NCBI GenBank assembly: GCA_015066345.1
Contig: SVOQ01000002.1
Coordinates: 1 to 58,658 of the forward strand
From: Oscillospiraceae bacterium
Lineage (GTDB): Bacteria > Bacillota > Clostridia > Oscillospirales > Acutalibacteraceae
Length of the DNA: 58,658 nucleotides
Direction of reading: 5' to 3'
Both the position numbers and the translations under genes were made by a program. Position 1 is the stretch's first letter. Each line of letters starts with the position of its first letter. The notes under the pieces are model-generated. The model had not been told where the DNA came from, ran no database searches, and was given only the letters and a program-made list of their open reading frames with translations. Below are positions 1-8,626 of this stretch, piece after piece.

Positions 1-7
1 ACCCACC

Positions 8-107
8 ACCGCTACGCGGTCCCTCCCTATTTCATCAAAGATGAAATAGGGATGATAGGACCTCCCACCACCTGACGGTGGTCCCCCCTCCTCCTTACGC
101 AGGAGGG
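8..107. repeat. Cluster of four GC-rich hairpins
   Basis: Four inverted repeats sit head to tail in 100 bases. They are 8-20 (5-bp stem, TAC loop), 25-36 with 40-51 (12-bp perfect stem, AAA loop), 67-72 with 77-82 (6-bp stem, TGAC loop) and 86-92 with 101-107 (7-bp stem). No reading frame runs through them and none is followed by a T-tract, so they do not look like ordinary terminators. They resemble an intergenic palindromic repeat cluster. The left end may be cut by the window edge. Confidence 0.7.
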
Positions 108-174
108 CGAGGCTTCGCGTTACAACTACTTTATCTTTAATCGGCGTAGCCATCACATTTTTCGTTAGCAAAAT

Positions 175-230
175 ATATCGCATACTTCGTATATATCGCG
201 TGTCAACATATCGCACCGTAGGTATATCGC
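175..230. repeat. Short tandem-like array of ATATCGC words
   Basis: The word ATATCGC occurs at 175-181, 193-199, 208-214 and 224-230, so copies recur every 15-18 bases with dissimilar filler. A small inverted repeat (TTCACGAAGTGAA) follows at 231-243. The whole stretch 1-406 has no convincing gene; this array is one of three repeat types packed in it. Function unknown. Confidence 0.55.
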
Positions 231-244
231 TTCACGAAGTGAAC

Positions 245-346
245 ATTATAATCGGCGTTAGCCCCGAAACTTGCCACTTTCTACTTGCAATTTATAATCG
301 GTACGAAGTGCCCCTTTAATTACGCATTACGAATTACGAATTAAAA
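245..346. repeat. Dispersed intergenic repeat, copy 1
   Basis: It contains ATTATAATCGGC followed by GCCCC at 245-265, then a second variant starting TTTATAATCGG at 291 that runs into CCCCTTTAATTACG and the near-decameric words ATTACGCATTACGAATTACG up to 346. The same core and words recur at 41325-41420 and 44682-44795, and the core again at 46913-46970. The conserved core can form a very short GGC/GCC hairpin. It lies immediately upstream of the promoter of the sugar symporter gene. Confidence 0.65.
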
Positions 347-353
347 ATCCCTA

Positions 354-383
354 TTGCTTTATTGCTGCAAGATACTGTATAAT
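354..383 (+). promoter_or_regulatory. SigA-type promoter of the GPH symporter gene
   Basis: TTGCTT at 354-359 and TATAAT at 378-383 are separated by 18 bases, 32 bases before the chosen ATG at 416. A good match to a housekeeping promoter; no operator is evident. Confidence 0.55.
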
Positions 384-415
384 TAACCCAACAAATAAAA
401 AAACAGGTGATGGCT

Positions 416-1858
416 ATGAAGCATATCAGTAAAAAAGAAAAAATCAATTTTTACGCGGGTCTTTCGGGACAAAATATGGTTTACTCCCTTGTGGGTGCGG
501 GTTTCTTCACCTACTTTATGACGGATATTGCCATGTTCCCCGCGGCAGTGGTAACGGTACTTCTTATCGTTATGAAGGTATGGGACGGTGTAAATGACCC
601 TATTATCGGTTCATTTATCGATAAACACACCTTTAAAAACGGCGAGAAGTTACGCCCCTTTTTACGTTACACTCCCCTCCCCGTAGGTATTTTCACTGTA
701 CTTGTTTTCCTTGTTTTCTCTACTAAGGAAGATTTACTGTGGTTACGTGTGGCGTACTTCATTATTATGTATATCGGTTGGGATATTACCTACACATTAC
801 AGGATGTAGCCTTGTGGGGTATTACCGCCTCCGTTTCACCCAACGGTGACGAGCGTGACAATTTCGTAAAATGGGCTCGTACAATAGGCTCTTGCGTGTT
901 TGGTGTATTCAGTGCCATTATTCCTATGGTTATAGAAATGGTAGCCAATGCCACAAAGAGCAAAATGGCTACTGTCACCCTTGTTTTTGCGGTTATTTTC
1001 GGTATGGGTGGCGCAATGCTCAGTATAAGAGCATACAAGGCTCAGGAGCGTGTAATTGTACCGCCTAAACAGAAGCAAAAATCAATGCTTGAAAGTTTTT
1101 CGCTTCTTTTCAAAAACAAAATGCTTATGCTCGTAACCCTTTCCAACTTATTCGGAGCATTGGGCTTTGGCGGAAATCTCGCAACATATTTCTTTAAATA
1201 CAAGTTACCCACTGATTTCCTCGGTGAAAACAGTATTATAGGTGCTTTGGGAATTACAACTATTTACTGGGCAATAACCGTTGGTCCGCAGTTCATCGGT
1301 ATGATTTTTGCCGACAAGCTCAAGAAAATTTGCAAGGGTCACGTTAATGTGCTTATATTCGCACAGGTGTGCAACATCGTAACAAAAGTAGCCGCCTTTG
1401 CAATTGGCTTTGAGGGTATAAATCTGCTTATCGGTATGGCTCTTCTTGCCGTGGGCAGTATCCCGATGGGTGCAATAAGCATTGCTCAGACCTCTGTTTT
1501 CTGCGACAGTATCGACTATATGGAATGGAAAACAGGCAAACGTATGGAGGGTGTTACATTCTCAATGCAGACCTTCTTCACAAAGGTTTCAAGCGGTATT
1601 ACCGGCGGTCTTACAACTCTTTCGCTTTCCCTTATCGGCTACAAGGCAATTGACGACACCGCCGCAACATTTATCGGTACACAGTCCGCGGCTTTCGAAA
1701 CCTGGATCTGGCCCTTGTTTATGCTCACCCCTGCAATAGCAAGCTTACTTTATATAATCCCCTTACTCTTCATAAGATACTCACCCGAAAAGAGAGCACA
1801 GGTTGAAAGAGAACTTGCCGAAAGAAGAGCCCAATCAGTTGCGAACAGCACGGATTGA
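416..1858 (+). CDS. GPH-family sugar:cation symporter (MFS)
   Basis: This is an integral membrane transporter expected to bring in a glycoside, pentoside or hexuronide with Na+ or H+. The 480-residue product is almost entirely hydrophobic with about 12 membrane segments. The N-terminal GLSGQNMVYSLVGAGFFTYF stretch and the WDGVNDPIIG motif (D57 and D61, the cation-site aspartates of the MelB family) place it in the GPH family. The start at 416 follows an AGG spaced 8 bases; an earlier ATG at 410 in the same frame is less well placed. It is alone on its strand, behind a clear promoter and before a strong terminator. The substrate cannot be read from sequence; a mannoside is possible given GH38-like and GH125 genes elsewhere in the window. 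Confidence 0.88.
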   Translation: MKHISKKEKINFYAGLSGQNMVYSLVGAGFFTYFMTDIAMFPAAVVTVLLIVMKVWDGVNDPIIGSFIDKHTFKNGEKLRPFLRYTPLPVGIFTVLVFLVFSTKEDLLWLRVAYFIIMYIGWDITYTLQDVALWGITASVSPNGDERDNFVKWARTIGSCVFGVFSAIIPMVIEMVANATKSKMATVTLVFAVIFGMGGAMLSIRAYKAQERVIVPPKQKQKSMLESFSLLFKNKMLMLVTLSNLFGALGFGGNLATYFFKYKLPTDFLGENSIIGALGITTIYWAITVGPQFIGMIFADKLKKICKGHVNVLIFAQVCNIVTKVAAFAIGFEGINLLIGMALLAVGSIPMGAISIAQTSVFCDSIDYMEWKTGKRMEGVTFSMQTFFTKVSSGITGGLTTLSLSLIGYKAIDDTAATFIGTQSAAFETWIWPLFMLTPAIASLLYIIPLLFIRYSPEKRAQVERELAERRAQSVANSTD

Positions 1859-1961
1859 TAAGCTTCGGCACGAAGCCGATTGGTTTTTTCAAACGGCAAC
1901 ATATTGCTCGGGGTATTCACCCCCGGATGTCATATATAACTCACATAATATCCCTTACAGC

Positions 1962-1998
1962 AAAGGAGTTGACCCGAAATCAGGTCAACTCCTTTTAT
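1962..1998 (+). terminator. Intrinsic terminator between convergent genes
   Basis: The arms 1962-1974 and 1983-1995 pair over 13 bases around the loop CGAAATCA and run into TTTTATTT. It lies between the symporter (+) and the rhomboid (-), so it may serve both. A weaker hairpin at 1862-1876 followed by TTTTTT at 1884 lies closer to the symporter stop. Confidence 0.85.
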
Positions 1999-2011
1999 TT
2001 CGTTAAGCTAT

Positions 2012-2608
2012 TCACTTTATAAAGACAAAAATTGCTCCCACAAGCAACCCGCCTGCAAAGCCGGATATATGCTCCCAAGCTGTTGCTTTTCCCATAAAGA
2101 GCATTCCTCCGATAGTATATATTGCTAAAACTATCAGTGCAAGCACGGGCACGGGCGAAAAGAAAATCGTTCCGTTTTTCACCGCAAGCAGTACAAAAAC
2201 CGCTATAAGACCGTAAATACCCGTAGAGGCACCTTCGCCTTCGTGGAGCTTATAAACGAACGCCATATACAGCCCCGATATAAACGCAGAGACCACATAG
2301 CAACAAAGGGTTTTCAGCGTTCCCAACTGAGATTCAACCGCGTATCCCACAATAAGCGTTGCAGTTATATTTGAACAAATATGTAACGTTCCGACGTGAA
2401 GAAGTGCAGATGAAACCAGTCGCCAGACCTGACCTTTTTTTATTTTCTTTTCGGACAGGTGCAGGGCATGATTTATGTAACCCTTATTATGCCCCGTTAA
2501 AAGTTTTTCTTTAAGCGTAACTGCTTGGCTTTTCGGAATTATCAAAAAGTTATCAAGTATGTAAATTATAAAAATAATCGCGCAAAAAGAAACAGTAAAA
2601 ATCGGCAC
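2012..2608 (-). CDS. Rhomboid-family intramembrane serine protease
   Basis: It is predicted to cleave membrane protein segments inside the bilayer. The 198-residue product has six or so membrane helices. The catalytic pair can be placed: S128 in GASTG and H180 in WEHISGFAGG. The family pattern is GxSG with H in the last helix; here the residue after Ser is Thr rather than Gly, a mild departure. HVGTLHICSN (71-80) fits the conserved HxxxN-type helix that stabilises the oxyanion. The start is GTG at 2608 with GAGGGG about 9 bases upstream. It is the last gene of the long minus-strand run and lies 46 bases after the FtsX permease. Substrates are unknown; secreted or receptor-like proteins of the same cluster are natural candidates by context only. 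Confidence 0.8.
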   Translation of the reverse strand: MPIFTVSFCAIIFIIYILDNFLIIPKSQAVTLKEKLLTGHNKGYINHALHLSEKKIKKGQVWRLVSSALLHVGTLHICSNITATLIVGYAVESQLGTLKTLCCYVVSAFISGLYMAFVYKLHEGEGASTGIYGLIAVFVLLAVKNGTIFFSPVPVLALIVLAIYTIGGMLFMGKATAWEHISGFAGGLLVGAIFVFIK

Positions 2609-2654
2609 AAGCCAACACCCCTCTCTTAAACAAAATATAATTGTTGCATTTTAA

Positions 2655-4088
2655 TCAGTAAAAATAATCCCTTAAGGTTTTGATAACATCAAGCTTTTTC
2701 ATCTTACGGTTAATCATAATGGTTGTTATAACAATGCTAATCAGAAAGAAGGTCAGAGAAACCGCTGTAACAACGACAGTATTTTCAAAACTCCCGAAAT
2801 TCACTGAACTGTCATCGCTGTAAATTTCCATAAGAAACGAAAAAGAATATACTATACTCGCAAGGCTTACCAAAATTCCCGATACGCTGCAAATCGCACT
2901 TTCTAACCGTACCGCTTTAAGAACGGATTTTATTGAAGCACCCGAGGAAATCATAACCGCATACTCGCTGATATTGGAATTAATATTTGTAAAAACCGCA
3001 ATAAACGTGCTTGCAATACTTACAATGCAAAGGCATATGGCAACTATGCCGAAATAATACTGAAAAGCGAAGGTAAAAGAAAGCAAATCCTTACCTAACA
3101 CAAATATTTCCTGATTATTATAGTTTCTTATGACATTAAAAATCGCAATCGTAAATGCCGCTATTGAGGTATAAAAAACCGTCATAGCTATAATTTTAAA
3201 ATATTTGCCGAAATTATTCTGAAAATTTCTTATTGCAATAAAATATTCAATACCCTTTCTCTTATAGGCACCGGGCTTGGCGGTAAAGGTGCAGATGCCG
3301 ATATCCGTCCCCGCAATTTGTCTGAGCTGGGTTGCGGTCATTTTTACAGATAGCTTTTTACACGCTTTTCGTGAAAACACACAAACGGACAGAAACACAA
3401 AGGCAAGCGCAACGAGCACAGCCACCAAGGAAGCTTTAAAATTCACGGATAACTGTATACCGTTATAAGCCGTACTCCTGAACAATGCGTGTGCCGTCAG
3501 CTCCGCAACATATATGCCGATGATACCCGAAACCACACCTGCAGGAAACGCAAAAGCACAATAATACACGCTTTCATAAAATGCGCATTTTTTTATCTGC
3601 TTGTCAGTGGCACCGCTTGCAAGAAGAAGCGAAAAGAAGCCTGAGCGTTCTCTTTTACAGGCGGCAAAAACAATTGATAATGCCACGCAGGATACCCCGA
3701 GCACAAAAATCACCATAAAAATTATTACAAAAGGCAGATTTTCCACCAATGCAACGGGAGCAAAAACCGAGTCCGAATTACCTGCGGACGGGGGCGAAAC
3801 AAATTCCGCGTAACTTGAGGGTACGTCATAGCTTCTGAAATACATAGTAAAATCAACCACATACTCCCAGATATCGGACATATTTGATAAACCGTTTTTC
3901 ACAACTGTTTCCATAGAATTACCCGTCAGAGCCGCAGCGTGAGAAAGATAGAACTCAAAATAATTAATACTCAATGAAAGTACCGTTATCAACGCTGCAA
4001 CTGATATGGCAATAACCGCAATTACAAATACTGTTTCGTTTTTGTTAATCAAAAGCCGTTTGCGTGCAATATCCTTCAACACTTTCAT
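2655..4088 (-). CDS. FtsX-type ABC transporter permease
   Basis: This is the membrane subunit of a MacB/BceB-like ABC transporter, a class used for peptide export, peptide sensing or lipoprotein handling rather than bulk uptake. Its 477 residues hold about eight membrane segments: one near residue 20, an FtsX block around 115-240 and a second block around 300-465. Each block carries the cytoplasmic SGA signature (LASGATDKQIKK and SSGASIKSVLK) typical of FtsX domains. An extracellular loop of about 75 residues lies between the first two helices. The start overlaps the ATPase stop by 4 bases (ATGA), showing translational coupling. The two-component genes upstream suggest a sensor-linked transporter. 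Confidence 0.85.
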   Translation of the reverse strand: MKVLKDIARKRLLINKNETVFVIAVIAISVAALITVLSLSINYFEFYLSHAAALTGNSMETVVKNGLSNMSDIWEYVVDFTMYFRSYDVPSSYAEFVSPPSAGNSDSVFAPVALVENLPFVIIFMVIFVLGVSCVALSIVFAACKRERSGFFSLLLASGATDKQIKKCAFYESVYYCAFAFPAGVVSGIIGIYVAELTAHALFRSTAYNGIQLSVNFKASLVAVLVALAFVFLSVCVFSRKACKKLSVKMTATQLRQIAGTDIGICTFTAKPGAYKRKGIEYFIAIRNFQNNFGKYFKIIAMTVFYTSIAAFTIAIFNVIRNYNNQEIFVLGKDLLSFTFAFQYYFGIVAICLCIVSIASTFIAVFTNINSNISEYAVMISSGASIKSVLKAVRLESAICSVSGILVSLASIVYSFSFLMEIYSDDSSVNFGSFENTVVVTAVSLTFFLISIVITTIMINRKMKKLDVIKTLRDYFY

Positions 4089-4828
4089 TTTTCTGCATCT
4101 CCGCCCTGTAAAGTATCGGAAATAATTTTCCCGTCCTCTATCCTTAAAACGCGGTCAGCCTTCCGAGCAATTTTTTCATCGTGAGTTATTATGACAAGGG
4201 TATTATTGAACTCGCGGCACAGCTCAGTGAGTAAATTGATTACCTCCTCGCTGTTTTTTGAATCAAGGTTACCCGTCGGCTCGTCCGCAAGTATGAGCTG
4301 AGGTTTTGATATAACAGCCCTTCCTATAGCAACCCTTTGTTGCTGTCCTCCCGACAATTGATTGGGAAAGCTGTACCCCTTGTTGTATAAGCCCAGACGC
4401 TTCATCAGAGCTTCAACCTCTGCAAAATCAGGCTTTTCGCCCGACACAACCTGAGGGAAAGCAATATTTTCTTCCACATTAAGGACCGGAATCAGGTTGA
4501 AAAACTGATAAACCATACCAATATTTTTGCACCTGAACACCGACAAATCAGTATCCTTCATTGAGTATATATCCTCGCCGCAGATATACACCTTACCCGA
4601 CGTAGGCTTTTCTGTTCCGCACATCATATGCATAAGTGTGGACTTACCCGAACCGCTTGTGCCTACAATTGCAACAAACTCACCCTTATGTATTGTCAAT
4701 GAAACGTCGTTAACCGCAATGGTATTCAAATTCCCTATACCGTATTTTTTTGTTGCGTGTTCAATCTTTATAACCTCACGGTCATCCGTTTCACAAATAA
4801 AATCTTCTGAAGTCTTTTTCATTCTCAT
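4085..4828 (-). CDS. ABC transporter ATP-binding protein (LolD/MacB type)
   Basis: This ATPase powers the FtsX permease encoded right after it. Walker A GTSGSGKST starts at residue 56, the signature is LSGGQQQR, Walker B is LILADEPTG followed by NLDS, and the H-loop is IITHD. This is the DEPTGNLD type found with FtsX permeases. I chose the ATG at 4828 because GGAG lies 6 bases before it; an in-frame ATG at 4849 has no visible ribosome site. The N-terminal 17 residues before the nucleotide-binding fold are acidic and unusual for the family. It is co-directional with the kinase genes. Confidence 0.9.
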   Translation of the reverse strand: MRMKKTSEDFICETDDREVIKIEHATKKYGIGNLNTIAVNDVSLTIHKGEFVAIVGTSGSGKSTLMHMMCGTEKPTSGKVYICGEDIYSMKDTDLSVFRCKNIGMVYQFFNLIPVLNVEENIAFPQVVSGEKPDFAEVEALMKRLGLYNKGYSFPNQLSGGQQQRVAIGRAVISKPQLILADEPTGNLDSKNSEEVINLLTELCREFNNTLVIITHDEKIARKADRVLRIEDGKIISDTLQGGDAEK

Positions 4829-4859
4829 ATCCGACTCCGTTTCCGCCATAGCTTTTAAA

Positions 4860-5978
4860 TCAATTTACTGATGTATGTAGGTTATATACTTTTTCCTCTC
4901 CGTTTTCCCACCAGGAAGCTCTTCCGTCATCGAGAACAACAAAATCAGTACCCTCGGGAAGGTTAACGGAATAAACCTCGGTCTTTTCTGTACCGTCAAG
5001 CTTCATTCTGTAAGCGGTGCATAATTTTCCGTCCTCACTTATAACGACCTCATCGGCAAAATACACCCAACCGTCTATAACCGTATATCCCGCAAGAATA
5101 TTTTCGCAAGCATACAACAAATCCCCATCCCAATTGTACGCGTAAAGGGTACTCTGCATTCCTACAGCAAGAGCCTGCGTTGTACATAAAAACATATCGT
5201 CAAAAACATACCAGATATGTCCTGAGAGATGATCCTCCTGCAGTGCCATAAGCTCATCGGTTTTCATATTATATAAGTACGAAAAAGTGTCATCGGTCGG
5301 AGGATAACTCACCTCGAAAATCACACTTTCCCGATTTGATGCTATAATTTCAGCATTCAAAAAAGAATCCCCGTATTGTGCATCGTAATCAGCAGATATA
5401 ACAGCCACCGTATCGGTTTGCTTGCTTTGTTCATCGGTGTAGGTGATACCGAATAAATACGTAGCCTTTTTATGTGAAGACATCATATTCTTGTCATAGA
5501 TAAAAAACTTATTATTACATCCGTCGGGATTTCCGGTAAGCCCAAAGGGTCCCTGATATTCAATTTTCACCGAAGAATCAATATAATTCTTTTTTACTTC
5601 GTTACTTTTGTCCTCCGGGACATCCTCTTCGGTTGTTTCAATATCATCTGTATACTGTCCGTTTTCATCAAAATAAGCATCATAGTTATCGTCAATATTT
5701 TTCCCCACGGAATCACTGTCTATATAAAAATACTTGTCAGAATCAGATGCTGATACAACCTTTGCGTAATACTCCATATTTTTGAAATCGTATCCCACTT
5801 TTTCTATAACGAAATCAGAGTCGGAATAATTCTCCTCCAGATATTCGGTAATTCCTCTTTTAGCAAGGAATTTAGAAACGGGATTCCCGAAAACCTCATT
5901 CAACAACCAGCCGACAATTACCGAAATAATTACCGTTAAAACAATTACGATGCTTATAATTATTTTCTTCTTTTTCAT
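4860..5978 (-). CDS. Membrane-anchored YfjL-like/propeller-like protein
   Basis: No enzyme function is recognised. The 372-residue protein has an N-terminal anchor (residues 5-27), a YfjL-like segment with GYDFKNMEYYAKV and DKYFYIDSDS that resembles small secreted Firmicutes proteins, an acidic linker rich in E and D, and a C-terminal half of short beta-rich repeats (YMKLDGTEKTEVYSV, DGWVYFADE) like DUF5050 propellers. The body should lie outside the cell. The start at 5978 follows GGGAGG; an upstream in-frame ATG at 6005 overlaps the hydrolase stop and is less likely. Position between the hydrolase and the ABC genes suggests an accessory extracellular protein of the transporter. Family calls are from pattern only. 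Confidence 0.6.
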   Translation of the reverse strand: MKKKKIIISIVIVLTVIISVIVGWLLNEVFGNPVSKFLAKRGITEYLEENYSDSDFVIEKVGYDFKNMEYYAKVVSASDSDKYFYIDSDSVGKNIDDNYDAYFDENGQYTDDIETTEEDVPEDKSNEVKKNYIDSSVKIEYQGPFGLTGNPDGCNNKFFIYDKNMMSSHKKATYLFGITYTDEQSKQTDTVAVISADYDAQYGDSFLNAEIIASNRESVIFEVSYPPTDDTFSYLYNMKTDELMALQEDHLSGHIWYVFDDMFLCTTQALAVGMQSTLYAYNWDGDLLYACENILAGYTVIDGWVYFADEVVISEDGKLCTAYRMKLDGTEKTEVYSVNLPEGTDFVVLDDGRASWWENGEEKVYNLHTSVN

Positions 5979-6001
5979 AAATATAGCCTCCCGTATTATT
6001 T

Positions 6002-6847
6002 TCATAGCGATTTTTCAAACATTCGGTCAGCCCAATCACTGTTTTCAAAGAAGTCTGCCGAAATCGTGTGACCGCCTTTTTCGTATATTTTTACCTTCAG
6101 GTCACCGTTGTTATTTTCAATCCTTTCGGACAAAAGTGTATTGCTTACCACCATCAGCTCGCAATCATCCTTTGCCCAGGATATATAAAAAGGGGTTTTT
6201 GAAAGTGTTTTATAATCCTCGTCCGTCAGACGGCGCACATAGGGGTCATCACATTTATCCATAGTGATAGGATACTCCGAATTATAGGTGTAGGCCATTG
6301 AAATTACTGCAGCCGCGTATTTTCCGGGATTTCTGAGGCACTCATAAACACATCCGTAGCCTCCGTGAGAAGTGCCCGCAAGGTATATTCTGTCAAAATC
6401 AACGTTGCCGTATGTATTCTGAAGGTAGCTTATTATACCGTCAAGTGCCCGACTGTACTCCGGTCTGTTGTATTCACAAGCAACATCCAGATGAATTGCA
6501 ATTTGATGGCATTTGTGTGCATCAAGCTTTTTAATCAGTTTAGAAAACTCATTCATCTGAATATCATTCTTACCTGCACGGTTCATACCGTTCCCGTGTT
6601 GATAAATCACAACGGGGAATTTTCCTTTTTCATCAATTGGTTTACACCTGAAAAAATAACCTTCACCCGTGGTTTTATCACAGTAAAAATACTTTTGATA
6701 TGAGGGATAAAGCAATGTAACCCCCTGCTTTATGACCCCTGAGCTTTCTACACTTGCAGTTAATTTCCGCTTGTATTTTTTTATTTTAGGTGCTCTGCTA
6801 AGCATAGCCCTCATAACGACGTTTTCCACCTTATTAATTAACGTCAT
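6002..6847 (-). CDS. Alpha/beta hydrolase (esterase or peptidase-like)
   Basis: A serine hydrolase without signal peptide, so probably cytoplasmic. Its 281 residues follow the alpha/beta hydrolase order: HGNGMNR oxyanion-side loop near 84, nucleophile S160 in GTSHGG, acid D227 or D228 in SWAKDDCEL, and H260 in KGGHTISADFF. This arrangement is like prolyl-oligopeptidase-type and acetyl xylan/feruloyl esterase-type domains, but the substrate cannot be named. It starts 15 bases after the kinase stop and is likely in the same transcript. In some Firmicutes stress operons such hydrolases accompany peptide-sensing ABC transporters; that link here is inference. Confidence 0.78.
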   Translation of the reverse strand: MTLINKVENVVMRAMLSRAPKIKKYKRKLTASVESSGVIKQGVTLLYPSYQKYFYCDKTTGEGYFFRCKPIDEKGKFPVVIYQHGNGMNRAGKNDIQMNEFSKLIKKLDAHKCHQIAIHLDVACEYNRPEYSRALDGIISYLQNTYGNVDFDRIYLAGTSHGGYGCVYECLRNPGKYAAAVISMAYTYNSEYPITMDKCDDPYVRRLTDEDYKTLSKTPFYISWAKDDCELMVVSNTLLSERIENNNGDLKVKIYEKGGHTISADFFENSDWADRMFEKSL

Positions 6848-6862
6848 ACAAACACGCTCCGC

Positions 6863-8623
6863 CTATTTTTTCTTTTTTATTTCAAAATAGAATCGTACTT
6901 TTCCGTTATTGCTGTCGCAGCCATATTCAGCGTTATGAAGAATAAAAATATTTTTGGTTATCGCAAGGCCAAGCCCACTGCTCCCCATTGTACTGCGGTT
7001 TACCGAATCGGATTTGTAAAATTCATCCCAAATCTTTTTGATTTCTTTTTCATCAATGGTGCTTCCGTCATTTTCTATTTCAAAACGCACCTTTTTATTG
7101 CTTTGGGTCAGAGTAACAGCAATATCCTTTTCCGCATATTTTACTGCATTGGAAATAAAATTGCTCATAGCAATTCTCATCATTTCCAAATCTGCTTCGG
7201 CAACAAAATCATCCGTATTCTCAACGTCGGACGGATTCAGCTTCACGTTCAGCCCACGCTCGTTGATTATATTTTTCATACGGCCGAGAATACTTGAAGA
7301 CAGAGAATAAAAGTCTACGTCCTCCCAATGTACAGGCTTTACACCCGCCTCCATATGAGAAAGCTCAAGTAAATCCGTAACCATTTTATTCATATGGTCC
7401 ATTTCATTCATCATAATTCGGGTAACTTCTTCCTTATCATCCTCGGGAAGGTAATCCCAATTTTCCACATAACCTCTTGTTATTGCAAGAGGAGTCTTTA
7501 ACTCGTGAGCAATACTCCTTGTAAGATCGCGGCGATTACTCTCTGCAGTCTGTTGCTTTTTATAGCTGTTGCGCATAACAAAATATACTATGATTATTGC
7601 CACACACGCAAACACCGCAACCGCAATATAAACACTTATCAAATCCCTTACTGCCATGCTCAAGGGATGAAATACATATGCACAAGAATATGTATAAACA
7701 TTCTCGCCGTAATAATTGCCGATTTTACTTGTTATCCTTATAGAGGAAGTTAACAAGCCGTCATCATAAGCCTCATAAAAATTTTCCGGATCCGCCTCAA
7801 GCTGATCAAAGCCCAGCTCACACATTTCCCTTGCCTCTTGATTATACTTTTTGTTCCAGCCTTCGATATTATCAATATAATGCTTGGAAATATTGTGGTT
7901 AAAGTCATCGGGCGCATAATCAAACCACTCTTCAAAATCAACATATCCTTTATAACTCTCGTCTTTTTCGGGAATATAGCCATAGGTTTCGTGGCGGGTA
8001 TATTCGTACCATGTTAATTTTTGTGCATAAACAAAATTTTCGTCACAGGTACCATCAACCTTCAGCGCGTTATATGCAACGTCAACATTATCCTTACCGT
8101 ATTCCGAGCAACGATACAAAGCGTGTAAAGCATTACTTTTATAGTTCTCCAAATCATCCGATTCTGTATAACTCAATCCGCTGTACTCCTCGCTGAACTT
8201 ATCGTCCAAAAGCAAAACACGTACCTCATGCTCCTGCACATCGCTTGTATTTTTTTCAAACACAATACAAGGCTGAAAATATGCTACTGTTTCACCCTTA
8301 TTGTTTTTCAGCTCACTATGAAAGCCTACATCAGAAGAAATAAAAGGTTTATTGACTATATTTTCGTGTGCCAGATAAAATGACGGTATTATACCCATTG
8401 CATTTTCCGGGTCATAAAGCGTTTTGTATTCCTGATTTTCACCGACACTATAATAACTTGCAATTTCGTTACATAAATAGTTGGGGGCACCCTTTATTTC
8501 ATCATACAAATCGCTTTTAATCCACTCAGCTCTCTGTACCGCAAGAAGGGCACATCCGAATAAAGACACGCACACAAGAAGCACCGCGAGTTTAAATGTG
8601 TTTTTACGGTGTTTTTTATCCAC
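6863..8623 (-). CDS. Sensor histidine kinase with large extracellular domain
   Basis: This is the membrane kinase of the two-component system. The 586-residue protein has TM1 (about 11-30), an extracellular domain of about 300 residues, TM2 (about 340-362), and, with no HAMP domain, HisKA with phospho-acceptor H373 in SIAHELKTPLA. HATPase_c follows with the N-box SNFISNAVKYAE, acidic IENDGS and GSSGLGLAI. The start is GTG at 8623, with GGAGGAG overlapping the end of the regulator gene. The extracellular part is the key oddity: its blocks YLAHEN, FQPCIVFEKN, GTCDENFVYAQKLTWYE and CAYVFHPL recur in three nearby membrane proteins without a kinase (11057-12502, 14580-15620, 15610-16698). The ligand is unknown. 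Confidence 0.92.
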   Translation of the reverse strand: MDKKHRKNTFKLAVLLVCVSLFGCALLAVQRAEWIKSDLYDEIKGAPNYLCNEIASYYSVGENQEYKTLYDPENAMGIIPSFYLAHENIVNKPFISSDVGFHSELKNNKGETVAYFQPCIVFEKNTSDVQEHEVRVLLLDDKFSEEYSGLSYTESDDLENYKSNALHALYRCSEYGKDNVDVAYNALKVDGTCDENFVYAQKLTWYEYTRHETYGYIPEKDESYKGYVDFEEWFDYAPDDFNHNISKHYIDNIEGWNKKYNQEAREMCELGFDQLEADPENFYEAYDDGLLTSSIRITSKIGNYYGENVYTYSCAYVFHPLSMAVRDLISVYIAVAVFACVAIIIVYFVMRNSYKKQQTAESNRRDLTRSIAHELKTPLAITRGYVENWDYLPEDDKEEVTRIMMNEMDHMNKMVTDLLELSHMEAGVKPVHWEDVDFYSLSSSILGRMKNIINERGLNVKLNPSDVENTDDFVAEADLEMMRIAMSNFISNAVKYAEKDIAVTLTQSNKKVRFEIENDGSTIDEKEIKKIWDEFYKSDSVNRSTMGSSGLGLAITKNIFILHNAEYGCDSNNGKVRFYFEIKKKK

Positions 8624-8626
8624 TCT

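Noticed and set aside
8-107. attC/integron-type or phage attachment site
   Set aside because: Stacked small hairpins without integrase genes or the conserved attC ends; better described as intergenic palindromes.
1-346. CRISPR-like array from the repeated hairpins and words
   Set aside because: Repeat units differ in sequence and length, spacers are irregular and very short, and no cas gene is present.
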